Positions 7,717 through 16,165 of a stretch of DNA of 64,000 nt are shown piece by piece (the stretch's first letter is position 1; each line of letters opens with the position of its first letter). Location of the stretch: contig JBCCXD010000004.1 of the NCBI GenBank assembly GCA_039192165.1, forward strand, positions 1-64,000, read 5' to 3'. Both the position numbers and the translations under genes were made by a program. The DNA is from Dinoroseobacter sp039192165 (GTDB lineage: Bacteria > Pseudomonadota > Alphaproteobacteria > Rhodobacterales > Rhodobacteraceae). Under the pieces are notes generated by a model that made no database searches, had not been told where the DNA came from, and was given only the letters and a program-made list of their open reading frames with translations.

Positions 7717-9119
7717 CTCACTCCTGTGGGGAACAACGTGACCAAAGAAGGCCCGCCCGTACGCAAAAGCTCATATACAGCAGTGACTGTACCACCACCA
7801 AAATCAACCGTCTGTATTCCCGTTGGATTTTTAACACTACCTAGACGACGGAGTCCCTCCACAACATTCTGGAAATCTCGACCAAGAACATCTTCAATCG
7901 GCAAAGATACCTCAAAGGTCGTTCTTGTCCGCAATCCTAACCTCGACATCGCCTCATCACGTGTCGCACGGTGGTCAGGTGACCTGCGAATTTGGGCTTC
8001 CGCCGCTACAAAGTCTGCTTCGTTGGTTATTCGCGTCGCGGTTCGAAGCGTATTATGTGTCCCTCCGGTGACCCCATCTGTCGTAGTGCCGGTCATTGGG
8101 TCAATGCCACGCAGAACCCGATCCTCCAGCATCTGGCGTGTCACCGCTCCTTCATGCCGTTGTGGCCCGTGCCCCTGAGCCTCCAGATCTGCAAAACGGC
8201 TCGCAACCAGCGCATCGACCTCGCGGCGACGCGTGTTGATCATATCGTCAAACCGATTGCGACCAGCACGTAGAGCGTTCAGAGCTGCTGTCGGACGCAG
8301 ACGAGTCAGATTGATCCCCAGCTTTGCCGCACCCGCCGTGAAGGCCGTTCCACCAAGAAGAACCGACGCATCAAGGTGAGCCACGTCTTCATAGGCGCGC
8401 AACAAGGCTTCTTCACTGGTCAAGCCCAGACGGTATTCAAGGTCAAGCAAGCGGAGCTCTGCGTGCTGCGCCTCGAAATAGGCAACCGCCTTCTCGGCGA
8501 TCTGCTCGGCCGTCTCACGATCCAGATCCACCAATCGTTCCAGTGCATCAAGGATATTCTGCCGCGCGGTCAGCCGTTCCTGTTCTTCCTCATCCGTGAT
8601 GACACCGAACAGACGCCGATATCCAAGATACGAAAAACGGAACACACCGTAGATGCCAGTGACTGTGCCAACCAGCGCGTCTTCACCGGCGCGCACAAGG
8701 CCCCTGCCTTGTGCATCCGATATGCGATCCGCCAGGTCCGGCGACACCGGACGGCCTGTCAGAATAATCTTGCCGTTGATGATGGCGGGTTCCGGATAGC
8801 AACGGCAGTTATGCGCTTCACCTGGCACCCCGTCCGGAAATCCATGATCCCACGGAAATACGCGGTCATCCCGCTCGGCATGGCTGGACCTAACCTTTGA
8901 ATCGTCAGCGGATCGCCAGATGTAATGCGTGACCCCCACTGCCCGTTGCCGCGCCTCATTCAATTCGTTCTGAAATCGACGCAACAACCAGGCTTCGGTC
9001 GCTGCGATGTCCACTTCAATGAGAGAGGCTATTTCGGTTCTGTCACGGCCTTCACGCTCATAGACGGCCAGCGTCGCAGTAAGACGTGGCTCAAATTCAT
9101 CATAGAAACGCTGCTTCAT
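7713..9119 (-). CDS. MuF-type phage minor head protein with C-terminal putative toxin domain
   Basis: 468 aa. Residues about 30-112 carry the Mu gpF / SPP1 gp7 head-morphogenesis pattern: YIWRSADDSKVRSSHAERDD, then a Trp/His loop and the conserved Cys-Arg-Cys (HNCRCYPEP). Residues about 120-300 are a helical linker. Residues about 310-468 look like a separate C-terminal module (HEGAVTRQMLEDRVLRGIDP, THNTLRTATRITN, TVDFGGGTVTAVYE, LVTLFP), of the kind found as RNase-like tips of polymorphic toxins. No other head, tail or terminase gene is nearby. An out-of-frame start region (ATG 9343 to TAG 9203-9205) precedes it; joining the two frames by one shift near 9220 gives a longer, plausible N-terminus, so the gene may be frameshifted. 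Confidence 0.6.
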   Translation of the reverse strand: MKQRFYDEFEPRLTATLAVYEREGRDRTEIASLIEVDIAATEAWLLRRFQNELNEARQRAVGVTHYIWRSADDSKVRSSHAERDDRVFPWDHGFPDGVPGEAHNCRCYPEPAIINGKIILTGRPVSPDLADRISDAQGRGLVRAGEDALVGTVTGIYGVFRFSYLGYRRLFGVITDEEEQERLTARQNILDALERLVDLDRETAEQIAEKAVAYFEAQHAELRLLDLEYRLGLTSEEALLRAYEDVAHLDASVLLGGTAFTAGAAKLGINLTRLRPTAALNALRAGRNRFDDMINTRRREVDALVASRFADLEAQGHGPQRHEGAVTRQMLEDRVLRGIDPMTGTTTDGVTGGTHNTLRTATRITNEADFVAAEAQIRRSPDHRATRDEAMSRLGLRTRTTFEVSLPIEDVLGRDFQNVVEGLRRLGSVKNPTGIQTVDFGGGTVTAVYELLRTGGPSLVTLFPTGVR

Positions 9120-9202
9120 AGGCCCGGAGTTGTAAGCATTAGTGTCGCCCAGATGTTCAGCCAGAAACGCAGCATTGTCCGTACCGGCGCCTTCCAGCAG
9201 CT

Positions 9203-9343
9203 CTAGAAGTCGCTGGAAATGCGGTCCAGGTTGAAGGACGCATCCTTCCTCTCAGGCGCGCGGTTCAGTCGATGTAGACTGACCGTAAATTCTGATTTGC
9301 CGCCAGACCGAAGGAAGCGGACAAAAGGTGTATCAAGCGCCAT
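9203..9343 (-). pseudogene. Possible frameshifted N-terminus of the MuF-type protein
   Basis: A 46-codon frame from ATG 9343 (MALDTPFVRFLRSGGKSEFT...) ends at TAG 9203-9205. The toxin frame is open upstream of its ATG 9119 back to about 9237 (…FQRLLELLEGAGTDNAAFLA), so the two frames overlap by about 35 nt. The simplest reading is one ancestral start at 9343 and a single-base shift in the overlap. It could also be an independent short ORF. Confidence 0.4.
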
Positions 9344-9520
9344 AGCCAGCCTCTGAACGAAGTTGGTTTTATCCGTTCAATTTGCAGTTAATTTTTAGGA
9401 AACGGACCGAGCGGTACGGCCAGAACTGGCAACTAAGAGAAATTTGGCCTTTGATGTTAAGCTAATCTGTCAGCATTGGGTTGTTGTTTGAGGAGGGCAT
9501 GGCGGACCGGAGGATCAGTC

Positions 9521-10378
9521 ATGGAAACACCAAACCTACCTGTAATTCGCGCCCTGCGGCCAGCCTGGAACAAGGGTCGCATTGTCGGCCAGAAACGACC
9601 GCTCAAGCCAAAGCACGTCTGGGCGATCCGAATTCGACTTGAACTGGCCGAGAACCATCGCGATCTCGCTCTGTTCAACATGGCGATCGACAGTAAGCTG
9701 CGGGGCTGTGATCTGGTGAAGATGAAAGTCGTTGACGTTATGGCGTCTGGTCAGATCAAGGAGCGCGCTTCCGTGCTGCAGAGCAAGACGCAGAAACCAG
9801 TCCGGTTTGAGATATCTGAAGGTACACGCGCTTCCGTCGAGAAATGGATGAACGACGAATTGATGGTCGGATCCGAGTATCTTTGGCCCGGCCGTTTTCA
9901 CGAACGCCTGCACATCTCGACGAGACAGTATGCTCGGATTGTCCGAGACTGGGTCATGTCGATTGGTCTAGAGGCAAGCGCCTATGGCACGCATTCGGTG
10001 CGCCGGACCAAAGTGACGCAGATCTACAAGAAGACCGGCAACCTGGGTGCTGTTCAGCTTTTGCTGGGTCATACCAAAATGGACAGCACTGTCCGATACC
10101 TGGGTGTCGAGCTCGAAGATGCTTTGGCTATCGCAGAAGCTATTGAAATCAAGACAAATGGGCCGTTCGTTAGGACGGCCCAAACCGGCCGTTCAGCGAC
10201 CGGCCAACATGCTGCGGTGGCAGCCCGCATTTCCGACATTCGCTGCAAGCGCTCAGTCAGGACTTCGCTCACTGACACATCGGGGACAAAGCGCGTATTG
10301 ACTTTGGCTTCCCCTGTGGCGGCTTTTAATCAAGCCGCTCAAGATTGGTTCATTTCCCATCAGTCCGCGAACGTATGA
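9521..10378 (+). CDS. Short tyrosine recombinase/integrase with repeat-derived tail
   Basis: 285 aa from ATG 9521, preceded by GGAGGA at 8 nt. The catalytic set is visible: Arg in SKLRGCDLV, Lys in the beta hairpin (ERASVLQSKTQKP), H-x2-R in THSVRRTKV, and LLGHTKMDSTVRYLG with the second His and nucleophile Tyr. The N-terminal SAM-like arm-binding domain is very short or absent, as in the small phage-integrase-like proteins common in Rhodobacterales. The natural end should be near 'ALAIAEAIEIKT'; the last roughly 70 residues are a translation of a dispersed repeat (core at 10217-10248), so the C-terminus is an acquired extension. Whether it still works is uncertain. Confidence 0.75.
   Translation: METPNLPVIRALRPAWNKGRIVGQKRPLKPKHVWAIRIRLELAENHRDLALFNMAIDSKLRGCDLVKMKVVDVMASGQIKERASVLQSKTQKPVRFEISEGTRASVEKWMNDELMVGSEYLWPGRFHERLHISTRQYARIVRDWVMSIGLEASAYGTHSVRRTKVTQIYKKTGNLGAVQLLLGHTKMDSTVRYLGVELEDALAIAEAIEIKTNGPFVRTAQTGRSATGQHAAVAARISDIRCKRSVRTSLTDTSGTKRVLTLASPVAAFNQAAQDWFISHQSANV
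10217..10248. repeat. Dispersed intergenic repeat, copy 2 (inside recombinase 3' end)
   Basis: The core GTGGCAGCCCGCATTTCCGA is followed by CATTCGCTGCAA. Here the repeat lies within the reading frame of the recombinase and supplies its C-terminal residues. Confidence 0.6.
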
Positions 10379-10432
10379 TTTTGAGCTAATCAAAGCAGCG
10401 ACTAGTGTAAAGGATGCCCGTTTTCGTGCCAG

Positions 10433-11128
10433 TTAACTCTCGCCTGATGCATCACTTAGCACCCCAATCAAAAGTCGCATAAGCTGAAGTAGCACTTTGT
10501 CCTTACCAGGTGTTTTGATGTTGACTTTGCAGTGGTCTTCCAAAAAAAGCTGCTCGCTCAACTCGCCTTCTGACAACGCCATTAAAGCGCCATAGCTCGT
10601 TTGCATTTCTACGTCCGGATTTGACGCGGCCATGTAAGCCACAGTGGCAGAACCGTCTTGCGCACGCAGCTCGAAAGATTCGCCATCAACCTCAAGACCT
10701 ATCACTACGTCTAAATCTCCGACAGTGGCGCGCTTAGCGGCTGCGTTTAGGGTAACCGCCACGGTGCGCAGGTTTCCCGGTCGAACGATGTCTGCCTCGC
10801 TTGGGAATTGCGCACCGAAAACGGCGAGTTCAAAAATCAAGTCGCCTGTTCTTTGCCCCAACGCCGTAAGTTCATACAGCGTGGCACCATGCGGTCCGTC
10901 CGCTTTGACGATGAGACCTTCTGCGACCAGTTTGACCAAACGTTCGGTCAGTAGGTTTGCCGCAATCCCGGTGAGACCGTGCTGAAGGTCAGTGAAACGC
11001 GCAGGCCCGGCATGCAGGTCGCGCAAAATCAAAAGTGTCCATCTATCGCCAATTCTATCGAGCCCGCGAGCAATCGGGCAGAGCAATTTGTAGGAGCGCT
11101 GTTTCACAATTCTCATCCTCACGATCAT
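10433..11128 (-). CDS. HxlR-family transcriptional regulator with C-terminal SCP2-like domain
   Basis: 231 aa. Residues about 10-105 form an HxlR-type winged helix (IARGLDRIGDRWTLLILRDL, FTDLQHGLTGIAANLLTERL, 'GPHGATLYELTALG'). Residues about 120-225 resemble the sterol-carrier-like domain often appended to HxlR regulators in alphaproteobacteria. It is divergent from the NmrA-like gene at 11194; the 65-bp intergenic gap holds an 11-bp perfect inverted repeat, the likely operator. It probably represses the reductase/DUF1330 pair and itself. Confidence 0.85.
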   Translation of the reverse strand: MIVRMRIVKQRSYKLLCPIARGLDRIGDRWTLLILRDLHAGPARFTDLQHGLTGIAANLLTERLVKLVAEGLIVKADGPHGATLYELTALGQRTGDLIFELAVFGAQFPSEADIVRPGNLRTVAVTLNAAAKRATVGDLDVVIGLEVDGESFELRAQDGSATVAYMAASNPDVEMQTSYGALMALSEGELSEQLFLEDHCKVNIKTPGKDKVLLQLMRLLIGVLSDASGES

Positions 11129-11137
11129 GTTACTTTA

Positions 11138-11163
11138 AAAAATAAAGTATCCACTTTATTTTT
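11138..11163. promoter_or_regulatory. Operator candidate: 11-bp perfect inverted repeat
   Basis: AAAAATAAAGT, spacer ATCC, ACTTTATTTTT. It is in the gap between divergent hxlR-like and nmrA-like genes and fits the dimeric HxlR proteins. The AT-rich arms may also overlap the -10 elements. Confidence 0.65.
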
Positions 11164-11193
11164 CAAACTGACATATTGAATGGAGCTGAAGCC

Positions 11194-12297
11194 GTGTCAA
11201 CACAACCCAAGATATTGGTCACAAGTGCTGCTGGGAAAACCGGCCTGCAGGTGGCACAGCAACTCTTGCAAAGCGGTGCAAACGTGCGGGCCTTTGTCCG
11301 CCGCAAAGACCATCGCGCCGAGCGGTTGAAAAGCCTTGGTGCGGAGGTGTTTGTCGGCAACCAGTACGATCTGACTGACCTGCGCAACGCTGTGAAGGGG
11401 GTTCAGCGGGCATATCAATGCGCGCCCACCGCACCCAACGGATTGCACTTCAATGCGGCCTTCACCGTTGCCGCCTACGAGGCGAAGCTGGAGCATGTGG
11501 TAACGCTTGGACAATGGCTTTCCAGTGTCGATCACCCGTCACTTTTTACTCGCGAGGTCTATATTAGCGACGTGCTGATCGGGATGCGCTCCGACATGAG
11601 CGTGACCACGATCAATCCGGGTTGGTTTGCGGATAACTACATCATGGCGATGGGCCTCGCGGCACATTTGGGCCTTCTTGCAATGCCGCTTGGCGATGGA
11701 GAGGTTGCCAAGAATGCCGGACCTTCAAACGATGACATCGCCCGTGTGGCCGTTGCTGCGCTGTTGGACCCAGATGCACATGGTGGGCGAACCTACCGGC
11801 CGACCGGTCCTGAATTGATCTCTCCCAATCAGATTGCTGCGGCCATGGGTCAGGCAACCGGTCGAAGAGTGCGGTATCTTGATATCTCCGAGCAGATGAT
11901 GCTCAAGGCTCTCAAGGCAATGCCGCCTTCAAACTATTCGGAGGCGGCGGCCTCACAGCTGGCGATTTACGCCGATGAATACCGCCGCGGGACATTTGCC
12001 GTTAATGCGCCAACGGATATTGTCGCGCGGGTTGGAGGGCGTGAGCCACGCGACTTTTTGAGCGTGGCCCGCGAAGCCGTGACCTCGCGCCCTGATTTGC
12101 AGCGCAGTGCGTGGCGTTCTGCTGCCGCGGTCGCGGGATTTGTCAGGATGTTGCTGGTACTCCCTCCAAACCTGACCAAGGTGGCTAAAGAACGCGACTT
12201 TGTGCCTGCTGCGTCGCCTCGTTTTAGCCAGGACGATCCGGACTGGCTCAGCTCTCACTCAAATACGAACTCTTTCTCATCAAAACAGGTGGCCTGA
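11194..12297 (+). CDS. NmrA-like NAD(P)-binding oxidoreductase
   Basis: 367 aa. GTG 11194 is chosen because GGAG (11182-11185) sits at correct spacing; a TTG at 11176 would place the ribosome site inside the gene. The N-terminus has an atypical SDR glycine motif (ILVTSAAGKTGLQVAQQLL) and basic residues after the second strand (FVRRKDHRAERL), which favour NADP(H). The middle resembles NmrA/azoreductase-type proteins (VTTINPGWFADNY). There is no classical YxxxK, so it may sense redox or act as a quinone reductase. The C-terminal 100 residues are longer than usual. It is followed by a DUF1330 gene one base downstream, hence one operon. Confidence 0.75.
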   Translation: MSTQPKILVTSAAGKTGLQVAQQLLQSGANVRAFVRRKDHRAERLKSLGAEVFVGNQYDLTDLRNAVKGVQRAYQCAPTAPNGLHFNAAFTVAAYEAKLEHVVTLGQWLSSVDHPSLFTREVYISDVLIGMRSDMSVTTINPGWFADNYIMAMGLAAHLGLLAMPLGDGEVAKNAGPSNDDIARVAVAALLDPDAHGGRTYRPTGPELISPNQIAAAMGQATGRRVRYLDISEQMMLKALKAMPPSNYSEAAASQLAIYADEYRRGTFAVNAPTDIVARVGGREPRDFLSVAREAVTSRPDLQRSAWRSAAAVAGFVRMLLVLPPNLTKVAKERDFVPAASPRFSQDDPDWLSSHSNTNSFSSKQVA

Positions 12298-12298
12298 C

Positions 12299-12592
12299 AT
12301 GACAGCGCTCATGATATCAACAATCAAAGTGACAGATCCCGAACAGTTCCAGACCTATATGCGCAAAACGCAGGACGTTGCGCGACCTTATGGGGCCAAG
12401 ATGCTCTTTCGTGGAAGGTGCAGTGCGACATTGAATGGGGGTGCAACCAATGGCGATGTGGTCGTCGTCGTCAGCTTTCCCGATATTGAGACACTAAAGC
12501 GCTGGAATGCGTCACCCGAATACCAATCGCTTGTTGCCCTACGTGACGCGAGTTCCGAACAGGTGATGACGGCTTATCGCTCGGCAGATTGA
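12299..12592 (+). CDS. DUF1330-type small protein
   Basis: 97 aa. Its ATG follows the NmrA-like stop (TGA 12295-12297) by one base, implying translational coupling. It has the ferredoxin-like dimeric alpha/beta-barrel pattern of DUF1330: 'TIKVTDPEQFQTYMRKTQDV' at the start, 'GAKMLFRGR', then 'VVVVSFPDIETLKRWNASPEYQ' and a final helix. The family is often found next to oxidoreductases; its own activity is not established. Confidence 0.8.
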   Translation: MTALMISTIKVTDPEQFQTYMRKTQDVARPYGAKMLFRGRCSATLNGGATNGDVVVVVSFPDIETLKRWNASPEYQSLVALRDASSEQVMTAYRSAD

Positions 12593-12820
12593 ACCAGGTT
12601 TTTTGCTAACTCGAACATGGGTAATGTAGCGCAAGTCTGCAGTTGATTTTGAAGCATCTTGGCAAAACCGTCCGAAGCGGACCTTCCAATGATCTTGAGG
12701 CAGCGCGAAGTTCGGGCTCTGACCTGCCATCGGAAGCGGCGCGGCAAACATCTGCGTGGGTGACTCAGTCACCTCAGTGGACGGCCCAAAGCCGACATTG
12801 AACAGCCGACCCACGTTGTA

Positions 12821-12852
12821 GCTGCAGCCCGCATTGCAGACGTTCGCTGCAA
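12821..12852. repeat. Dispersed intergenic repeat, copy 3
   Basis: The core GCTGCAGCCCGCATTGCAGA is followed by CGTTCGCTGCAA. A related segment (GGCTTCCGGCCCATAGGAGA) lies at 12924-12943. The whole 12593-13058 interval consists of such repeat-like sequence with no gene. Confidence 0.6.
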
Positions 12853-13058
12853 CCACCCGATCTCAACGGTGGGAGATGTCCGGAGCGCGGACCAAACGGA
12901 CTTTGAATGCTTGCATTCATGGGTTGGCTTCCGGCCCATAGGAGACACTCGTCAGGGTAGCCGTCGCTACACCGCGACAGTCCCAAAGTGGACGTTCGTT
13001 CGTACTACCGTATTTGGAGCGACCAGATGTTGCGATGCCCATGCAGCAGGCACATGAT

Positions 13059-13877
13059 TCAGTCGTGTAGCGCCCGACCGAACACGCGGCCCTTGACAAG
13101 CCAAGATAAACCAAAGGCCCAGAGGGCAATGGCTTCGAAGACAAAAGTCAAGCGCAGGCTATCCCAAAGAGGAAATTCTCCAATGAGCTTGATGTACGTC
13201 CAGTAGAGTCCAATTGCACTCACTGACCCAACAATGACGCGTGCGCACCAGAGGTAGATCCTGTTGCGATTCTCCTTAGCGCTGCCAAGTTCGCCGTCTT
13301 TTCTGTGAAAACCTTTGACTTCGCGTGTGAAAACATAGGCAGAAAAATATGCAAGAAAGACAAAGAACAGAATTGCCGAACCCACATGTAGAATCCCAGC
13401 CAATGCCGATAGTGAGTATGTTACCTCGGCAGTTTCTGCTGCGCCCTCTTGAACAAAGGCACGCAGTTGGAGGCCATCGATTTGGCACTTGGGACCGTTC
13501 GTGGGCATCCATGCTACTAGAATTGCGGGAATTGCAGCGACTGACGCCAATCGCCATTCGTTCTTCCCCTGACCTCCGTATGCAACGAGTAGAGCAGCAA
13601 TAATAGAAACACTCCCAACAAAGACACCGCCGAAAAAGCGTGAATAATAGAAGGCGCTGATGGAATCGTGGAAACAGACCGCGGGAGACAAAGCGCCAAC
13701 GGCTAAGACTACTGGGAGTCCAAATGCAATAACTGCGACAATGTTAGCGAGAGTTTCCTGGCTTGCATCCATGCGCGCGGAGGCGCCTTTATCGTCCGGT
13801 TGAAAACGATCTGGGCCAAAGAAATTATCAAAAAGAGGTGTCAATTCAAAGTCACTCCCCAGGAAAGAGCATACCAA
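13059..13877 (-). CDS. Integral membrane protein, unknown function
   Basis: 272 aa from TTG 13877; ATG 13772 just before the first membrane segment is an alternative start giving 237 aa, and neither has a strong ribosome site. I count six probable membrane helices: ANIVAVIAFGLPVVLAVGAL, SRFFGGVFVGSVSIIAALLV, ASVAAIPAILVAW, LSALAGILHVGSAILFFVF, LWCARVIVGSVSAIGLYW and VFEAIALWAFGLSWLV. A soluble loop after helix 3 has a Cys near 'GPKCQIDG'. No family recognised. It stands alone, flanked by repeats. Confidence 0.6.
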   Translation of the reverse strand: MVCSFLGSDFELTPLFDNFFGPDRFQPDDKGASARMDASQETLANIVAVIAFGLPVVLAVGALSPAVCFHDSISAFYYSRFFGGVFVGSVSIIAALLVAYGGQGKNEWRLASVAAIPAILVAWMPTNGPKCQIDGLQLRAFVQEGAAETAEVTYSLSALAGILHVGSAILFFVFLAYFSAYVFTREVKGFHRKDGELGSAKENRNRIYLWCARVIVGSVSAIGLYWTYIKLIGEFPLWDSLRLTFVFEAIALWAFGLSWLVKGRVFGRALHD

Positions 13878-14058
13878 AGGATACTATAGCAACATGCATC
13901 TTGCTACTTCCGGCAATTTGAGCTGAGGACGCTTCCACGCTCCCGGCCCGAACTGGACCTTGAGGGCGATGGCATGATGCTGCGGTGCTGCCCGTCAAAG
14001 CTGCCGTTTATCGGTTTGTTGATAACCTTGTCTATCACCATTCTGGGTCTTGGACCGC

Positions 14059-14376
14059 CTATTCGACTTCGAGAACGTCGAGAAAGGTGTCTTCGAAACT
14101 CCCGTCTTTATTGCGCGTTAGCAATCTGAGCGTTTCGCCTTCCGTATAGTTCGGCAAGTCTTCCGCTGTCTTCAAATAGAAGATCAACATGACGCGCTCC
14201 ATCGCATCTGAACCAAAGCCTCGTCCGTAAATGTGGGCCTCGCCCAGGGGTTCATCGGCCTCGGGGTCTTGGTCGGGATGGAATGCATAGAAAATGTCAC
14301 TGTCCTCGGGCACGCGGGCAAGCCAGACGCGAAGCACTTTCTCGCGCGCGGTCTTAGGTGTCACCTGAACGTCCAT
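14059..14376 (-). CDS. Small protein downstream of tyrosinase, unknown
   Basis: 105 aa, acidic, with no membrane segment or signal peptide. It begins 40 nt after the tyrosinase stop on the same strand, so it is probably co-transcribed. The layout is beta-rich (VLRVWLARVPEDSDIFYAF, AMERVMLIFYLK, TLRLLTRNKDGSFEDTFLDV). Some bacterial tyrosinases need a small companion protein for copper loading or folding; this could be one, but I see no His/Met-rich copper motif. Function inferred from position only. Confidence 0.55.
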   Translation of the reverse strand: MDVQVTPKTAREKVLRVWLARVPEDSDIFYAFHPDQDPEADEPLGEAHIYGRGFGSDAMERVMLIFYLKTAEDLPNYTEGETLRLLTRNKDGSFEDTFLDVLEVE

Positions 14377-14416
14377 GTCTCAATGCATAGCACGCGAGAC
14401 ACGCCCGCATGCAGAA

Positions 14417-15712
14417 CTACTTCTTGGCAAAGGTTCGAAGTGAACAGCCGTCATATTGCACGCTTTCGGGAGAAACGGCCTTTCCGTTTCCATCAATTAC
14501 AAGCAGATAGATTTTCAGGTTCTTGACGGATTTCTTGCGCCCAATATATCGGCGAATGCCTCGGGTCATATCGATAGTATATTTAGTGTGCTCGTGACGC
14601 AGCGGGTGTTTCGAGCGAATATCGTACTCGTCCCGCCGATAGTACTTAGGATTGCAATGGCCCGGAGCTCCGTGACACTGACCGTGACCGAAAAGCACCA
14701 GCCGACCGGAGAAACTGTCGTCCTTGTAGCCAGTCTTGGCCGTACAATTGGGATTGGCGATGTAGGCACGGACCTCATAGGAATCCTTAGGTGGCCGCAG
14801 GCTGTGGAAATCCAACTGCGCACGGACAAAGCCGCCTTCGACAGTCCCAAGCTGGATCTCTTTCGCGGGATTGGCCGCAGCCGACAAGTTTCCAGCCGGA
14901 GCTGAGTCCGTCGTCCCGGTCGCTGCGACGGCAGCTTCCACGGAGTCTTCGGAATAGATATACCGAAGAGACGTTTCGGCATCTATCAAGTCGCGCCCCG
15001 CACGACCATCGTAGACGACTGTGTCCAGTACATGCTGCGGGACATTGGCGCCTGGGTGCAGTGCCTGCCAGTCAAACCAGACTTTGTCACATTGACAGTG
15101 ATGCAGCCAGAAAATGGGATCATAGGCGGCCGAGCCGATTGACATCATATCGCCGATCCCATTCGGCAATGGAGAGCCTCCCAGCCCCCCCACTCTTACA
15201 TGTACGGTCCCATGCGCCCCAAAGTCGAAATCTTGCTGGAAACTCATATAATTTGGGTTATCCATGTGTCGTTCAACATCGTCGCGAAGCTGCGGGATGA
15301 CATCTCGGAAACTGCCTGGAAACCTCTGGGTGAAACGTTGGTCTCCACTGAGGCCTTGGCTGACTTCACGATAGAGGCTTGGCGCGCTCGCAAGCGGGTT
15401 GGAGACGGTATCGCCGTTCTCGTTCTCGTAGGTCGAGTCGTCAACGATCATGGGCAGCCCATTTGATGCGTGGGTCGCCGCCTTGTGGGTCGTCCAATCC
15501 CAGAAAGGCAGTGTCAGCTCCAGCTCATCATCGCTACGCTTCCATTGCAGCGCGGTGTTCAGGGCTTTCTCGAAAGAGTACAGGTATGACCTGTGCCATG
15601 TCAGAAAAATGCGATTGTCATCGTGGCAGAGATCCAAATCGTAACCGTGTCCCCGTGCGAGGGCTTGATACCCCCGGTTGTCTCCAACAGCGATTTCCGA
15701 GATTTCGTACAT
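14417..15712 (-). CDS. Tyrosinase-family type 3 copper enzyme, start lost or non-canonical
   Basis: 431 aa from ATG 15712. The CuA region is GHGYDLDLCHDDNRIFLTWH followed by RSYLYSFEKAL. The CuB region has AHGTVHVRVGG (H-x3-H) and the third His in DPIFWLHHCQCDKVW. Such enzymes oxidise phenols to o-quinones. There is a C-terminal extension of about 180 residues after the core, possibly a lid or shielding domain, with several Cys. There is no signal peptide. Homology-like sequence continues upstream in frame (…GLPLIRFDLTRLNPTDVQDL) to about 15830, where a TGA comes without any ATG, GTG or TTG; the real start may have been lost, leaving translation from ATG 15712, which lacks a good ribosome site. 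Confidence 0.75.
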   Translation of the reverse strand: MYEISEIAVGDNRGYQALARGHGYDLDLCHDDNRIFLTWHRSYLYSFEKALNTALQWKRSDDELELTLPFWDWTTHKAATHASNGLPMIVDDSTYENENGDTVSNPLASAPSLYREVSQGLSGDQRFTQRFPGSFRDVIPQLRDDVERHMDNPNYMSFQQDFDFGAHGTVHVRVGGLGGSPLPNGIGDMMSIGSAAYDPIFWLHHCQCDKVWFDWQALHPGANVPQHVLDTVVYDGRAGRDLIDAETSLRYIYSEDSVEAAVAATGTTDSAPAGNLSAAANPAKEIQLGTVEGGFVRAQLDFHSLRPPKDSYEVRAYIANPNCTAKTGYKDDSFSGRLVLFGHGQCHGAPGHCNPKYYRRDEYDIRSKHPLRHEHTKYTIDMTRGIRRYIGRKKSVKNLKIYLLVIDGNGKAVSPESVQYDGCSLRTFAKK

Positions 15713-15849
15713 CGCAGCATAGGCGTCCCGCAGGTCCTGAACATCGGTCGGGTTGAGCCTGGTCAGATCAAATCGGATGAGCGGTAAGCCAGCCTGCTTG
15801 CGCCGAAAATTGAGCTTGGCGACGGTGTCGATCGATCAAATCCCCCAGC

Positions 15850-16165
15850 AAAATGACTCTGTTGAATAAATGAAGTGTAGCACAACCGTGTCTTGGGCGC
15901 GACAGTGGGCTTAGCCTGTACTGGCATACAAACGCAAAGAGCATGGCACGGCACAAAACACTTGCGGCCCATTCCTGCCGCTGACCAAGAGCTCACATCG
16001 CTGCGGTGCGGCCCGCCAGAGGAGACATTCGCTGCAGTAGCAAAATCTAGCGAGTGGCGAACCGGAACTGTGCGGACTTTGCTGCCGTTCTTTTTTTTTC
16101 AACGTCGATGAACGCTTAGGCGCTAACGCTCCTATAGGGTGCTACTTAGGTCCCGACTGTCATCT
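15850..16165. other. Intergenic region with repeat and possible IS-end remnant
   Basis: ACTCTGTTGAATAAATGAAG at about 15854 resembles the terminal sequence of some IS5-type elements. The rest contains repeat copy 4 and a T-rich run near 16091; no gene seen. The IS idea is weak because only one end is present. Confidence 0.25.
16006..16036. repeat. Dispersed intergenic repeat, copy 4
   Basis: The core GTGCGGCCCGCCAGAGGAGA is followed by CATTCGCTGCA, sharing its second half with the copies at 10217 and 12821. Confidence 0.5.
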
